From: DATBGO01 sp050011895 | GTDB lineage: Bacteria; Actinomycetota; Actinomycetes; Streptosporangiales; Streptosporangiaceae | Direction of reading: 5' to 3' | DNA length: 64,000 bases | Assembly: GCA_050011895.1 (NCBI GenBank) | Contig: JBEKIF010000033.1 | Span: forward strand, 74,633-138,632 | Shown here: positions 1 to 8,139 of the stretch, one piece after another | Layout: each line of letters opens with the position of its first letter | Position numbering within the stretch: the stretch's first letter is position 1 | Made by a program: the position numbers and the translations under genes | The notes under the pieces: generated by a model | Seen by the model: only the letters and a program-made list of their open reading frames with translations | Database searches by the model: none | Told to the model about the DNA's origin: nothing

Positions 1-2
1 CA

Positions 3-716
3 GTCGCTGCCATCTTCGGCGCCGGAGTCGCCGCCGCCTGGGCGCACGAGCGGTCCCCGGTCGGCCGGCGGATCGGCCTGGCGGCTGTTCTTGCCGGGAC
101 GGTCGGGTACGCCGCCTGGCTTCTGGATACTGGCACCGCCGTGCCGGGCTGGCTGGTCCCGGCCGTCGTCGCGGTGGGCCTCGCGGCAACGGCAATTGCG
201 CTCGGGTCAGTGGCGGTCCGGAGTGACACCATGTTGTCGGCTGCTCTCGCAGCCGGACTCATCGCCTGCTCGCTGGCGCCGGCCGTCGCGTCGGCCGATC
301 TCGTGGCGCGGCACCAGGGCGCGTTCGACACACCGTTCGAGCCGGCCCGCGAGCAGAACGCCATCGACACCCTGTTCCTGCGGACACCGGCGCAGGTGAG
401 TCTCACCATCCCGCGTCTCGAGGCCGCCCAGAATGGTGCGCCTTACCTGCTCGCGACCCAGACTGCGGCGCTGGCCTCTGTGTTCATCTACGCCAGCGGC
501 CTTGAGGCGCTGCCCATCGGAGGGTTCACCGGCACGATCCCGGCACCGACCCTGCGGCAGCTGCAAGCCGACATCCGCGAGGGGCGGTTCCACCTCGTAC
601 TCGCCGCCCCGAGCAGCGACCCGAGACTCCGGTGGATCGCCGCGCACTGCATGAATCTCGGCAGCGCCACCGCCGCGCTGCGCACCTACTACTGTCAGCC
701 ATCCGACGCTGACTAG
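3..716 (+). CDS. GT39-like membrane glycosyltransferase, C-terminal part
   Basis: The frame is open from the first bases of the window and ends at TAG 714-716, so the N-terminus lies outside. About 237 residues are visible. The first half is hydrophobic (several membrane segments), the last 120 residues are soluble. The stretch IGGFTGTIPAPTLRQL and the preceding alanine-rich helix resemble the C-terminal domain of actinobacterial ArnT/YkcB-type GT39 proteins, which usually read IGGFNGTDPAPTL at this place. Such enzymes move a sugar from a polyprenyl-phosphate donor to an acceptor on the outer face of the membrane. It ends with residues rich in Cys/Ala and converges on the downstream leftward operon, with the 20-bp repeats in between. 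Catalytic residues are in the missing part, so the substrate cannot be inferred. Confidence 0.75.
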   Translation, partial: VAAIFGAGVAAAWAHERSPVGRRIGLAAVLAGTVGYAAWLLDTGTAVPGWLVPAVVAVGLAATAIALGSVAVRSDTMLSAALAAGLIACSLAPAVASADLVARHQGAFDTPFEPAREQNAIDTLFLRTPAQVSLTIPRLEAAQNGAPYLLATQTAALASVFIYASGLEALPIGGFTGTIPAPTLRQLQADIREGRFHLVLAAPSSDPRLRWIAAHCMNLGSATAALRTYYCQPSDAD

Positions 717-730
717 CAGGCAGTTAGGCC

Positions 731-930
731 ACCGCTGGGGCAGGCTGGTCAGCACTGGGGCGGGCCGGTCACCGCTGGGGCAGGCTGGTCAGCACTGGGG
801 CAGGCTGGTCAGCACTGGGGCAGGCTGGTCAGCACTGGGGCGGGCTGGTCAGCACTGGGGCGGGCCGGTCAGCACGGGGGCGGGCCGGTCAGCACTGGGG
901 CAGGCCGGTCAGCACTGGGGCAGGCCCGTC
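731..930. repeat. 20-bp tandem repeat, ten units
   Basis: Ten head-to-tail units with a consensus agcactggggcaggctggtc fill the space between two convergent genes. Units differ at only a few positions (ca/cg, ct/cc, one accgc start). Because 20 is not a multiple of three and every unit contains tca, the leftward strand has a stop codon in all frames; the stop of the leftward gene (929-931) sits at the edge of the last unit. The array could act as a transcription barrier or simply be a minisatellite. There are no spacers, so it is not a CRISPR array. Confidence 0.95.
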
Positions 931-3364
931 AGCACCGCGGCGTGCGCCAGTCCAGGCGCTCAGGCGGCGGCCCGAGATTGGGCCCGGGCGGTCCGCTGGT
1001 CCCGGCCCCGTCACCTGGCCGCGCAGCACCCGGCCGCGCGGCAGCTGATCGCGCAGCACCTGGCCGGCCTCGCTGCGCCGTGTCCAACCCCGGGTGCCCC
1101 GAGCCCGGCTGCCCGGAGGCAGGCTGCCCGGAGCCCGGCTGCCCCGAGCCGGGCTCCGTCCGGTCCGCCGGTAGGCTGCCGCCCGCTGTTCCGCCCGCTG
1201 TTCCGCCCGCTGTTCCGCCCGCTGTTCCGCCCGCTGTTCCGCCCGCTGTTCCGCCCGCTCCGCCCGCTCCGCCCGCTGCTCCGCCCGCTCCGGCCCGCAC
1301 TCGGCTCGCCGCGCGCACTGCCTCGTCCAGGCTGAGCAGGGTCGAGGACCGCAGCCCGAAGATGCCGGGATTCGCGTCGGCCAGCACGACCCGGCGGCCC
1401 GCGGGCGAGGCATAGCTGACGATCATGGCGCTAGCCGGTAGCTGCTGCAGCTCATGCTGCTCCACCAGGAATTCCCGCGACCGCTGGCTGGCCCGGGCCA
1501 GCGAGGCGTTGGCGCCCACCGCCGAGGACGTGCTCAGCCCCCAGGATGTGCTGGAGTTGATGCCCAACGTGATCGACCGCGAGTCAGATGTCCCGGTCGA
1601 ATGGCTCGAATCCCTGCTCCCCGACGCTGTGAAGTTGCCAAACGGCGCGGATCCGCCAGCCCTGCTCCGGCCACGGCTCTGGCTGCGCCCTGAACTCTCG
1701 TTGACCGATGCCGAGTCGGCCAGCGAGTCGGCGGTGCCGATGGTGCTCGTGTAGGAATCGCCGCCAGTGTCGGTGACCGACGTTCCGACGGTATCGGTCA
1801 GCTGACTCAGCACGAAACGGTGCTCGGTGCCGATCTGCTCGCTCGCTACCTTGGCATCCTGGGCGTTTCCCAGCCGCATGAACGCGACCGCCGCATTGCC
1901 GCGGCCCAGCCGGTCCCTGACATGAGCAGGCAACGACCTGTGGGCCACCACGAGCCCGGTCCCCGACACCTCGCAGGCGTCGCAGAGCCGGTCGAGCACG
2001 TCGCCAGAGAGCCGCTCGGCACCAAGCACGCACAAGGTCCGCTGCCACCTGTCGGTAGTACCTGCCGCGGGCGCCTGCCGGAGCATGTGCGCTAGCGCGA
2101 CCGTCAGGTAGGTGCCAAGCACCCGGTTGGCTACCGCGCCTGACCGCCGGTCCAGCCATGCGACCCGGAGCCGGCTCGGCGGCAGCTTGACCGCGGCGGA
2201 TCCGAGCTGATCGAGCTTGCGGAGCCGTGCCTCAAGCTCCCATGCGCGGTCGATCACCACTCGTTCGGCGGCACTGCGGCCGAACAGCGCTGTGATCTGC
2301 TCGAGCTGGCTAGACGTCAGCAGGCCCGACCGCAGGTCGCCGCGCGGATCGCCGATCTGGGCGAGCGCCCGCAGCGCGGCGGTCACCTGGGCGATCCTCG
2401 GCTCGCCGCCAAGTACCTCGATGACCCGGTCCAGGATGGCGCTGTCCTTCGCCGGGTCACCCGCGGCCGAGGGATCGCCGCTCGCGGCCGCGGTTGCCGA
2501 CAGCAGGTCGGTGACGGCCTCCCGGCCGAGGCCGGTGCCGAGGTCCAGCCTGGGCAGGTCGCCCGGCAGCACCCAGACCAGCGGCTGGATCCCGGACCGG
2601 CGGGCCACCGCGAGCAGGTCGGTCGCGACAGCGCCCTCGGTCAGGTCAAGGACGGTGACCTCGCCGCCAGCGCCGAGCCGCGGCACAGCGATCATGCTGA
2701 GCATCGCCGACCAACCCGTCAGGGTGCCGCCGGCCACATCCACCCGGTCGATGTCGGCGGGCAGCGAAACGGCGTACCACTGCGGCTGCCGCTCGAAGGC
2801 GACCCGCCGCGATTGCCAGGCGCGGAACTGCCTGGCGTGCGATTCCTGCCGCGCCGCCAGCCGGCTCTGCTGGACCGTACGGATCTTCGCCAGCCGCCGC
2901 TGTTCCGCAGCTATCCGGGCCTGCATTTCCCGCGCGCCGTTCCGGACGGCCCGCCCGCTGACTACCGCCGCGGTGAGGCACCCGGCCAGCACCAGCCCCG
3001 CCAGCCATGGGTTGACCAGGCCAGCTGCCCTGAGCCCCAGCACGCCGCAGGCCAGCACAGCCGCGCCCGCGCAGGCGATCTTGGCCGGCCGGATCAGCCT
3101 GCCGTCCTCGCGGCGCTGCGCTGCCACCCAGCCCTCGTCGAGCTGGACTCCGGCCGGCGGTACCGGGCGCCCGGGCACCGGGCCCGGATCGGGATGCTGC
3201 ACGGCATACTGCCAGCCGAGGTAGACGCGATCCGGCCGGACGCTGGCGGGCGGCCGTCGCGCGCCGGCCGCCGCCGCGTCGCCAGCCACCGGTGCCGGGT
3301 CAGGCTTCGCCGCCGCCCCGGCCAACCGCGGCGCCGGAGCACCGGAATACTCGCGCGTGGTCAT
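929..3364 (-). CDS. Membrane protein resembling a degenerate VirD4/TraG-type NTPase, Ser-rich
   Basis: About 811 residues. The ATG at 3364 overlaps the upstream stop (ATGA), which decides the start over an ATG 13 codons upstream. Layout: Pro/Ala-rich N-terminus; two membrane segments near 96-137; a charged coiled coil near 140-190; a globular region with GGTLTGWSAML near 212 where a P-loop would be expected, VTVLDLTE near 236 and LCVLGAERL near 444 resembling Walker-B-type strands; a Ser/Thr-rich stretch near 528-617; ELQQLPASAMIV near 638, like the C-terminal strand of VirD4/TraG ATPases; then low-complexity tails with Ala-Gly-Gly-Thr (691-730) and Pro-Gly-Ser-Gly-Gln repeats. No intact GxxxxGK[ST] is visible. 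It is the last gene of a three-gene operon with the protein at 3361-5526 and a GntR regulator. The family assignment is my inference from layout; function unknown. Confidence 0.8.
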   Translation of the reverse strand: MTTREYSGAPAPRLAGAAAKPDPAPVAGDAAAAGARRPPASVRPDRVYLGWQYAVQHPDPGPVPGRPVPPAGVQLDEGWVAAQRREDGRLIRPAKIACAGAAVLACGVLGLRAAGLVNPWLAGLVLAGCLTAAVVSGRAVRNGAREMQARIAAEQRRLAKIRTVQQSRLAARQESHARQFRAWQSRRVAFERQPQWYAVSLPADIDRVDVAGGTLTGWSAMLSMIAVPRLGAGGEVTVLDLTEGAVATDLLAVARRSGIQPLVWVLPGDLPRLDLGTGLGREAVTDLLSATAAASGDPSAAGDPAKDSAILDRVIEVLGGEPRIAQVTAALRALAQIGDPRGDLRSGLLTSSQLEQITALFGRSAAERVVIDRAWELEARLRKLDQLGSAAVKLPPSRLRVAWLDRRSGAVANRVLGTYLTVALAHMLRQAPAAGTTDRWQRTLCVLGAERLSGDVLDRLCDACEVSGTGLVVAHRSLPAHVRDRLGRGNAAVAFMRLGNAQDAKVASEQIGTEHRFVLSQLTDTVGTSVTDTGGDSYTSTIGTADSLADSASVNESSGRSQSRGRSRAGGSAPFGNFTASGSRDSSHSTGTSDSRSITLGINSSTSWGLSTSSAVGANASLARASQRSREFLVEQHELQQLPASAMIVSYASPAGRRVVLADANPGIFGLRSSTLLSLDEAVRAASRVRAGAGGAAGGAGGAGGTAGGTAGGTAGGTAGGTAGGTAGGSLPADRTEPGSGQPGSGQPASGQPGSGHPGLDTAQRGRPGAARSAAARPGAARPGDGAGTSGPPGPNLGPPPERLDWRTPRC

Positions 3365-5526
3365 CGGCGCTGGCCCGGCCCTGTGCCGCGCACGCTGCGG
3401 CACGACGGCAGCACCCGTGGCCGCGGGCCCTTGACAAGCAGGGTGAATTCCTCGCTGCTCGCGCCGCGCAGGGCGTCCGCGCCGACGAGACGGCTGTCTT
3501 CGAGCTTTAACGGATAATCGGCCGTTATCCCGGTGCCTCGGCCGGGAATCCCGACCCGCCGGCGTCCGGCGCCGGGCCCGGCGGGATCGGCGCGATCGGC
3601 GCCGTCACCGCGGTCGGAAAGGTCGGCGCGGTCAGCGCGGTCAGCTTGGTAAGCGCTGTCTGCGCGGCCGGCGCGGTCAGCATGGTAAGCGCGGCCGGCG
3701 AGGTCAGCGTGGTAAGCGCGATCAGCTTGGTAAGCGCGGTCAGCGCGGTCAGCGCGGTCAGCGCGGTCAGCGCGGTCAGCGCGGTCAGCGCGGTCAGCGC
3801 GATCAGCTTGGTAAGCGCGGTCAGCGGGGCCGGCAAAATCGGCGAATCTCGCCGCGACCGCCGGGCCGGCGGGACCTCGCGCCAGCACCACGTTGGCGAT
3901 CCCGGCAAGACGGTCCGCGGCGGCGGCGGACCCCGTGCTCAGCAGGACGGCCAGCCCGGCGCCGGCGCCAGCCGCGATCAGGTCGCTGAGCACGCGGTGA
4001 TCCACGGCCTCGCACCCGTGGATCCAGGCCAGCGCGTCACCAGGCACGCCAATCCGCCTAAGTTCGGCGCAGACGGCCATCATGTCGCAGGCAGCCAGGC
4101 TTGCGATCATGCAGGCGGAGCGGTCATGGACGGCGCGGTCCAGCGAAAACGCGACAACCGCCCGATCCCGCACCGCCTGGCCCAGACTGATCCGCAGCGG
4201 CTCCGCCGCTGGCGTAGCGGCGGCACTGAGCTGGGCCGCGCCGCGCAGCGGGCGGCCCCGCCCGGGCCGGTCACCGGGCCCGGCGGGCGCGGCCCGCGCC
4301 GACGGCCCTGGAGCCAGCCAATGGCCGAGGGCGGACGCCCGGAGCGCCGCCAGCTGGATGGCGGGCGCCGACAGCGCGGCCGGGTCGACAGCTGCCTGCC
4401 GGACCGAGACGCCAACCCGCTCCGCGAGCGCCGCCCGGCTCGGATAATACGCGGGCACCCGGCTGAGCCTCGCGCGCAGCGCGGCCGGGTTGAGCAGCCC
4501 GGTCAGGTCGTCCAGGATCGGCATGCGCGGGTCGGCGGGCGCGGCGGCCAGCACGGCGAATACGTCGGTCAGGTAGGCGGCGCAGGTGCGGCGGTGCTCG
4601 TCCGTGCCCCCGCTCCAGTCGATCATGCCGGTGACCAGCGAAGCCGCCTGCGCCGGATCGCCACTGCGGACGGGCTCGTAGTAGCCGGGTCCGGGCCAGC
4701 CGAGCGAACGCAGCGGGGCGCCAGCCGCGGCACACCCAGCGGCCAGCGACTCGGTGAGCCAGCCGGATCCGGTCAGGTCGATGACGATGACCGGCTTGCG
4801 GCGCCGGATCCCGGCGTGAGCCAGCATGAAGCAGGTCTCGGCGATCCCGGTGCCATCCGGCTCGGCAGCAGCGGGCCCGGCGCAGAGCACGCCGCCTTCG
4901 GCCTCCTGCCACGAGATCGCCGCGGGCCGGCCGGTCGCGGCATCGATCCCCACGCACCCGCCGTCCGTGGTGACCACGCCGCCCGACCTGATCGAGGCCG
5001 CCGTCCAGCGCCTGCGCACCGCTACCAGCAGCCCTGGACGCGGCTGGCCGGACAGCCGTTCAGACGCGTGCAGCCAGTCCAGCCACCACAGGCCCGCCGC
5101 CTCGATGGCGGCGAGCACGAGGGCAAGCGGAAACTGGCCTGGCAGCCAGTGCGTCAGTCCGGCAAACGCCCCCGCCGGGTGCAGGACCCGCCCAGGATGC
5201 CGGCCCGTGCCGGCCAGGTAGGCAAGTACCAGCCGCGGCCCGGCCGCCAGCCGGGCCGCAGCGGCGGCGGGGCCCATCGCCAGTGCCCAGACAAGCCCGG
5301 TGGCCGCCGGGACCAGCAGCCACTGCGGCCGCCATCTGGTCAGCCTGCTTGTCGCGTGAAACGCGATCACGAGCACCAGCGTGAGCTGGGCGAAGACCAC
5401 CTGAATGAGCACCGCGGCGGTGCTGAGGACAGCGACTAACTCAGCGCGGCGGGGCGTCTGGATCGGAATGAGGTAGCGCGCACGGCGCGGCACGCGCGGC
5501 GCTGGGGTCACGGCGGCAACAGGCAT
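3361..5526 (-). CDS. Membrane protein resembling a VirD4/TraG coupling ATPase with lost P-loop
   Basis: About 721 residues. Three membrane segments (roughly 29-55, 66-98, 130-150) precede a cytosolic domain. VLCAGPAAAEPDGTG near 213 occupies the place of a Walker A motif but has no Lys-Ser/Thr; VIVIDLTGSG near 247 matches the strand that follows it in VirD4/TraG proteins, and the segment around MIDWSGGTDEHRR near 301 matches the region where those proteins read 'LLGALDWSEP'-like sequence. IANVVLARGP near 543 resembles the late core strand. From about 568 to 640 the chain is a run of Asp-Arg-Ala triplets. It starts 6 bp after the GntR gene and overlaps the next gene by 4 bp, so the three are almost surely co-transcribed. 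A nucleotide-binding role is doubtful; a structural or gating role in a membrane complex is possible. Confidence 0.8.
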   Translation of the reverse strand: MPVAAVTPAPRVPRRARYLIPIQTPRRAELVAVLSTAAVLIQVVFAQLTLVLVIAFHATSRLTRWRPQWLLVPAATGLVWALAMGPAAAAARLAAGPRLVLAYLAGTGRHPGRVLHPAGAFAGLTHWLPGQFPLALVLAAIEAAGLWWLDWLHASERLSGQPRPGLLVAVRRRWTAASIRSGGVVTTDGGCVGIDAATGRPAAISWQEAEGGVLCAGPAAAEPDGTGIAETCFMLAHAGIRRRKPVIVIDLTGSGWLTESLAAGCAAAGAPLRSLGWPGPGYYEPVRSGDPAQAASLVTGMIDWSGGTDEHRRTCAAYLTDVFAVLAAAPADPRMPILDDLTGLLNPAALRARLSRVPAYYPSRAALAERVGVSVRQAAVDPAALSAPAIQLAALRASALGHWLAPGPSARAAPAGPGDRPGRGRPLRGAAQLSAAATPAAEPLRISLGQAVRDRAVVAFSLDRAVHDRSACMIASLAACDMMAVCAELRRIGVPGDALAWIHGCEAVDHRVLSDLIAAGAGAGLAVLLSTGSAAAADRLAGIANVVLARGPAGPAVAARFADFAGPADRAYQADRADRADRADRADRADRADRADRAYQADRAYHADLAGRAYHADRAGRADSAYQADRADRADLSDRGDGADRADPAGPGAGRRRVGIPGRGTGITADYPLKLEDSRLVGADALRGASSEEFTLLVKGPRPRVLPSCRSVRGTGPGQRR
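3620..3824 (-). repeat. 9-bp tandem repeats coding for Asp-Arg-Ala
   Basis: The leftward gene here contains many copies of gcgcggtca (read on the + strand), with interspersed variants such as agcttggta that encode Tyr-Gln-Ala. Because the unit is a multiple of three, the frame stays open whatever the copy number, giving an alternating acidic/basic linker of about 70 residues. Copy number is likely to vary between strains. Confidence 0.9.
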
Positions 5527-5532
5527 TTCGGG

Positions 5533-6465
5533 TCAAGGTTCCCAGCCTTCCACCGCGCGTGTCCAGGCCCCTGACAAACTGTCCGTATCACCATTTGCGA
5601 GTGGCTGCTCAGCGGAGCAGACCACGATCCGGAACAGGTCGGGGCGGCAGACCGCGACTGTCAGCGCGACCGGCTCCCCCTCGGCGGGATCGTCGAACCT
5701 GACCGTCACCATGGCGGCTAGCTGGCCTGGCGACAGCCGAAGGCTCCTGGCCACCGACGGCGGCGGCTGCTGCATCTCGACATACAGGGCACCCGGCTGA
5801 CCAGCCGGCGCGGTTCCTTGGTCTTCCGCCGCTGGCATCGTGGCTACCGGCAGCGGGGTAAAAGCGGATCCGGCACCCTGGGCCAGGTACGGTCCAGCGG
5901 CCTCTGTCGCCAGGTAAGTCGTGGCGAACGCGGCAGGCTGCCCGTCCGCGGTCCAGAGGAACCTGATGACGCAGACCGGGTCCGACGGGGAGACGTGCAG
6001 CGCCCAGCCGATGTCCTCAGGGACCCGGCGCACCGAGACCTGGCGGCTGCGGCAGGTTATCTCGCCGCCCATCGGATCGAGATGGGCGGCGAGCCCGGGC
6101 ACGCCCTCGAGCGAGATGAGGTACTCCGCAGGACTGGCGCGGTAAGCCTGACCGTCAGGCAGGCGGCGGATCAGGTGCCGGGCGGCGAGTTCCGCGATCG
6201 CGGCGTCGATCTCCGCGGTGCTCACGTTGTACCGGCGCGCTAGGGCGCTGTGCCGCGGCAGCCGCCAGCCGGGCTCATGGTGTACCAGCGCCGCGGCCAT
6301 CCGGTCCGCAAGCACGCCGCTGGCCGACCGGGTCTGAGCAGCTCCGCTGCCCGGCTTGGCGACCGCGGCCCTTGGCTGAGCGGCCCCGCGGGCGGTTCCC
6401 GGCGCGGCGGCCGCTCCGTCATCGTCGGATAGCGGCCGATCGCTGGGGCCCAGCATGTTGATCAC
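5533..6465 (-). CDS. GntR/HutC-family transcriptional regulator
   Basis: About 310 residues from a GTG at 6465 (an ATG three codons later, 6456, is the alternative). After a disordered Ala-rich leader of about 50 residues comes a winged HTH (VLADRMAAALVHHEPGWRLP to the LIRRLPDG wing, roughly 50-107), with the typical GntR recognition pattern ARRYNVSTAEIDAAIAEL. The C-terminal 180 residues look like a UTRA-type ligand domain (VRRVPEDIGWALHV, CVIRFLWTADGQPAAFATTYL). It is the first gene of the operon leading into the two VirD4-like membrane proteins (6-bp gap), so it probably controls them in response to a small molecule. The start overlaps the stop of the pstA-like remnant by a GTGA. Confidence 0.8.
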   Translation of the reverse strand: MINMLGPSDRPLSDDDGAAAAPGTARGAAQPRAAVAKPGSGAAQTRSASGVLADRMAAALVHHEPGWRLPRHSALARRYNVSTAEIDAAIAELAARHLIRRLPDGQAYRASPAEYLISLEGVPGLAAHLDPMGGEITCRSRQVSVRRVPEDIGWALHVSPSDPVCVIRFLWTADGQPAAFATTYLATEAAGPYLAQGAGSAFTPLPVATMPAAEDQGTAPAGQPGALYVEMQQPPPSVARSLRLSPGQLAAMVTVRFDDPAEGEPVALTVAVCRPDLFRIVVCSAEQPLANGDTDSLSGAWTRAVEGWEP

Positions 6466-6775
6466 TCCGCATGTCGCCGGGGGAATGCGATGATCACCCG
6501 TCCCGCGATGATAATCAGCAGCACGAACATGAACAAGATCACCGCCACGTCGTAGGACGAGATCTGCGGCGAATGGACGGGACTGTAGAAATGGACGGGA
6601 CTGTAGAAGAAGCTCCAGACGGGGATGGTCCGCTGACCAGCAGCACGACGATGGTGATCACGAAGGTGCCGATGATGGCGTTTTCCAGGCCGCCGCCAGT
6701 GCCGGTGGCGTCGGTGAAACCCGGCACCGCCCGGGCGATGATGCCGGATCGGCCTGGATTGACATATACCCCGCC
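6462..6775 (-). pseudogene. Remnant of a PstA-like phosphate permease
   Basis: Two hydrophobic pieces lie in different frames. The first (6775 to about 6630) reads DATGTGGGLENAIIGTFVIT, which resembles the N-terminal membrane helix of PstA permeases (GGGIANAIVGT-like). The second (about 6565 to 6462) reads SYDVAVILFMFVLLIIIAGR and resembles the last helix and tail of PstA. The roughly 170-200 residues expected between them are missing and the junction holds an 18-bp tandem duplication. No complete frame links the pieces, so I call it a deleted pseudogene. In related actinobacteria pst genes sit near glnR-mshD, which fits the neighbourhood. Family call is by eye and moderate. Confidence 0.4.
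6573..6608. repeat. Perfect 18-bp tandem duplication
   Basis: The unit atggacgggactgtagaa occurs twice without a mismatch, at 6573-6590 and 6591-6608, exactly at the junction between the two PstA-like fragments. It looks like a scar of replication slippage or of the deletion event. Confidence 0.95.
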
Positions 6776-6994
6776 TCACCCGGCGACTCGAGACGATGAT
6801 CTGACCGCGCCGGTACAGCCAAGACCAGTTCTAGGGCTCTTAGGTAACGAGCAGCTGAACAGCAGGTGATGACATAGGCGACGAACAGGTGGCAGGTAGG
6901 GAAACTGTCCCGGCGCTGCCGAACGTGATCGCGGCGGCTTTTCCGCGCCATGCGCGGAAGAGCCGCCGCGATCATGAAATTGGCGGGCCAGGGG

Positions 6995-7300
6995 TCAGAT
7001 GGTGACCTCGAGAGCGGCGATCTTGCCGGTCTCCGCGGAGACGGTGCGCTCGGCCCGGACGCCGCCGGGGGCGAGCACGCGCAGCGTCCACGTCCCCGGG
7101 GCGGCGAAGAACCTGAATCCGCCATCGTCGCCCAGCGGCACCTCGGCGACGAAGTCACCGCCCTCGTTGAGCAGCCTGGCGTAGCCGACCGGCACCGCTG
7201 TCCCGTTCTGCGTGACCCGGCCCTGCACCACCGCCTGGCTGCCAGCGTCCGCGGGCAGGGCCGCGCTGCCGGCCAGCGCGCCGCATCCGCCGCTGCTCAC
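6995..7300 (-). CDS. sseC: DUF1416 protein (SseC-like)
   Basis: 101 residues, starting at an ATG that overlaps the stop of the sulfurtransferase gene (ATGA), so the two are translationally coupled. Residues 20-100 form one beta-sandwich-like domain: VVQGRVTQNGTAVPVGYARL, then GGFRFFAAPGTWTLRVLAPG, which is the family signature I recognise from mycobacterial SseC, always found next to a CysA-type sulfurtransferase. The fold is that of a carboxypeptidase-regulatory-like module; its biochemical role is unknown, presumably in sulfur handling together with its neighbour. Confidence 0.85.
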   Translation of the reverse strand: MSSGGCGALAGSAALPADAGSQAVVQGRVTQNGTAVPVGYARLLNEGGDFVAEVPLGDDGGFRFFAAPGTWTLRVLAPGGVRAERTVSAETGKIAALEVTI

Positions 7301-8139
7301 TTAGCGTCCCCGATCTCGATCGGGACCCCGACCAGCGAGCCGTACTCGGTCCACGAGCCGTCGTAGTTCTTCACGTTCGGCTGGCCGAGCAGCTCATGCA
7401 GCACGAACCAGGTATGCGCGGACCGCTCGCCGATCCGGCAGTAGGCGATCGTGTCCCTGCCGAAGTCCAGCCCGGCCTCGTGGCCGTAGAGCACCCGCAG
7501 CGCGTCGTCGGTCTTGAACGTGCCATCTTCCTCGGCCGCCTTCGACCACGGGACGTTCTTCGCGGTCGGGATGTGGCCGCCCCGCTGCGCCTGCTCCTGC
7601 GGGAGGTGCGCCGGGGCGAGCAGGCGGCCGGCGAACTCGTCGGGCGAGCGGACGTCGACCAGGTTGCGCTGGCCGATGGCCGCCACCACCTCGTCGCGGA
7701 AGGCCCGGATCGACTGGTCCTGCTCGGTGGCGGTGTAGCTGGTCGTGGCGCGCTCGGGGACCTCGGTCACCAGCTCACGGCCATCGAGCTCCCACTTCTT
7801 GCGGCCCCCGTCGAGCAGCTTGACGTTGTTGTGCCCGTACAGCTTGAAGTACCAGTACGCATACGCCGCGAACCAGTTGTTGTTGCCGCCGTAGAGCACG
7901 ACCGTGTCGTCGTTGCTGATGCCCCGCTTGGAGAGCAGGGATTCAAAGCCGGCCTTGTCCACGAAATCGCGGCGCACCGGGTCCTGCAGATCGGTTTTCC
8001 AGTCGATCTTCACTGCGCCCCGGATGTGGCCCTTGTCGTAGGCGCTGGTGTCCTCGTCCACCTCCACGAGCACCACACCAGGGTCGTTGCCGTGGGCCTG
8101 CACCCAGTCGGCGTCCACGAGGACGTCGGAACGGCTCAT
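7297..8139 (-). CDS. cysA2: Thiosulfate sulfurtransferase (two-domain rhodanese)
   Basis: 280 residues, the usual length for a tandem rhodanese. The first domain (about 1-130) is non-catalytic; the second carries the active loop YCRIGERSAHTWFVL with the catalytic Cys near 235, the CRIGERS loop being typical of the actinobacterial CysA/SseA group. The enzyme moves sulfane sulfur from thiosulfate to a thiol or cyanide acceptor in the cytoplasm. A GGAGG lies 7 nt before the ATG, inside the end of the DUF4395 gene, and the start overlaps that gene's stop. Neighbours DUF4395, thioredoxin and SseC form a conserved sulfur/redox cluster. Confidence 0.92.
   Translation of the reverse strand: MSRSDVLVDADWVQAHGNDPGVVLVEVDEDTSAYDKGHIRGAVKIDWKTDLQDPVRRDFVDKAGFESLLSKRGISNDDTVVLYGGNNNWFAAYAYWYFKLYGHNNVKLLDGGRKKWELDGRELVTEVPERATTSYTATEQDQSIRAFRDEVVAAIGQRNLVDVRSPDEFAGRLLAPAHLPQEQAQRGGHIPTAKNVPWSKAAEEDGTFKTDDALRVLYGHEAGLDFGRDTIAYCRIGERSAHTWFVLHELLGQPNVKNYDGSWTEYGSLVGVPIEIGDAK

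Noticed and set aside
731..930. CRISPR array
   Set aside because: Units are directly adjacent with no spacers, only 20 bp, and no cas genes are present.
2217..3224. 335-codon rightward frame opposite the Ser-rich membrane protein
   Set aside because: Antisense shadow caused by high-GC codon bias; Arg/Ser/Ala/Pro composition and no ribosome site.
3646..5439. 597-codon rightward frame opposite the VirD4-like gene
   Set aside because: Mirrors the Asp-Arg-Ala repeats and GC-rich wobble; no protein-like features.
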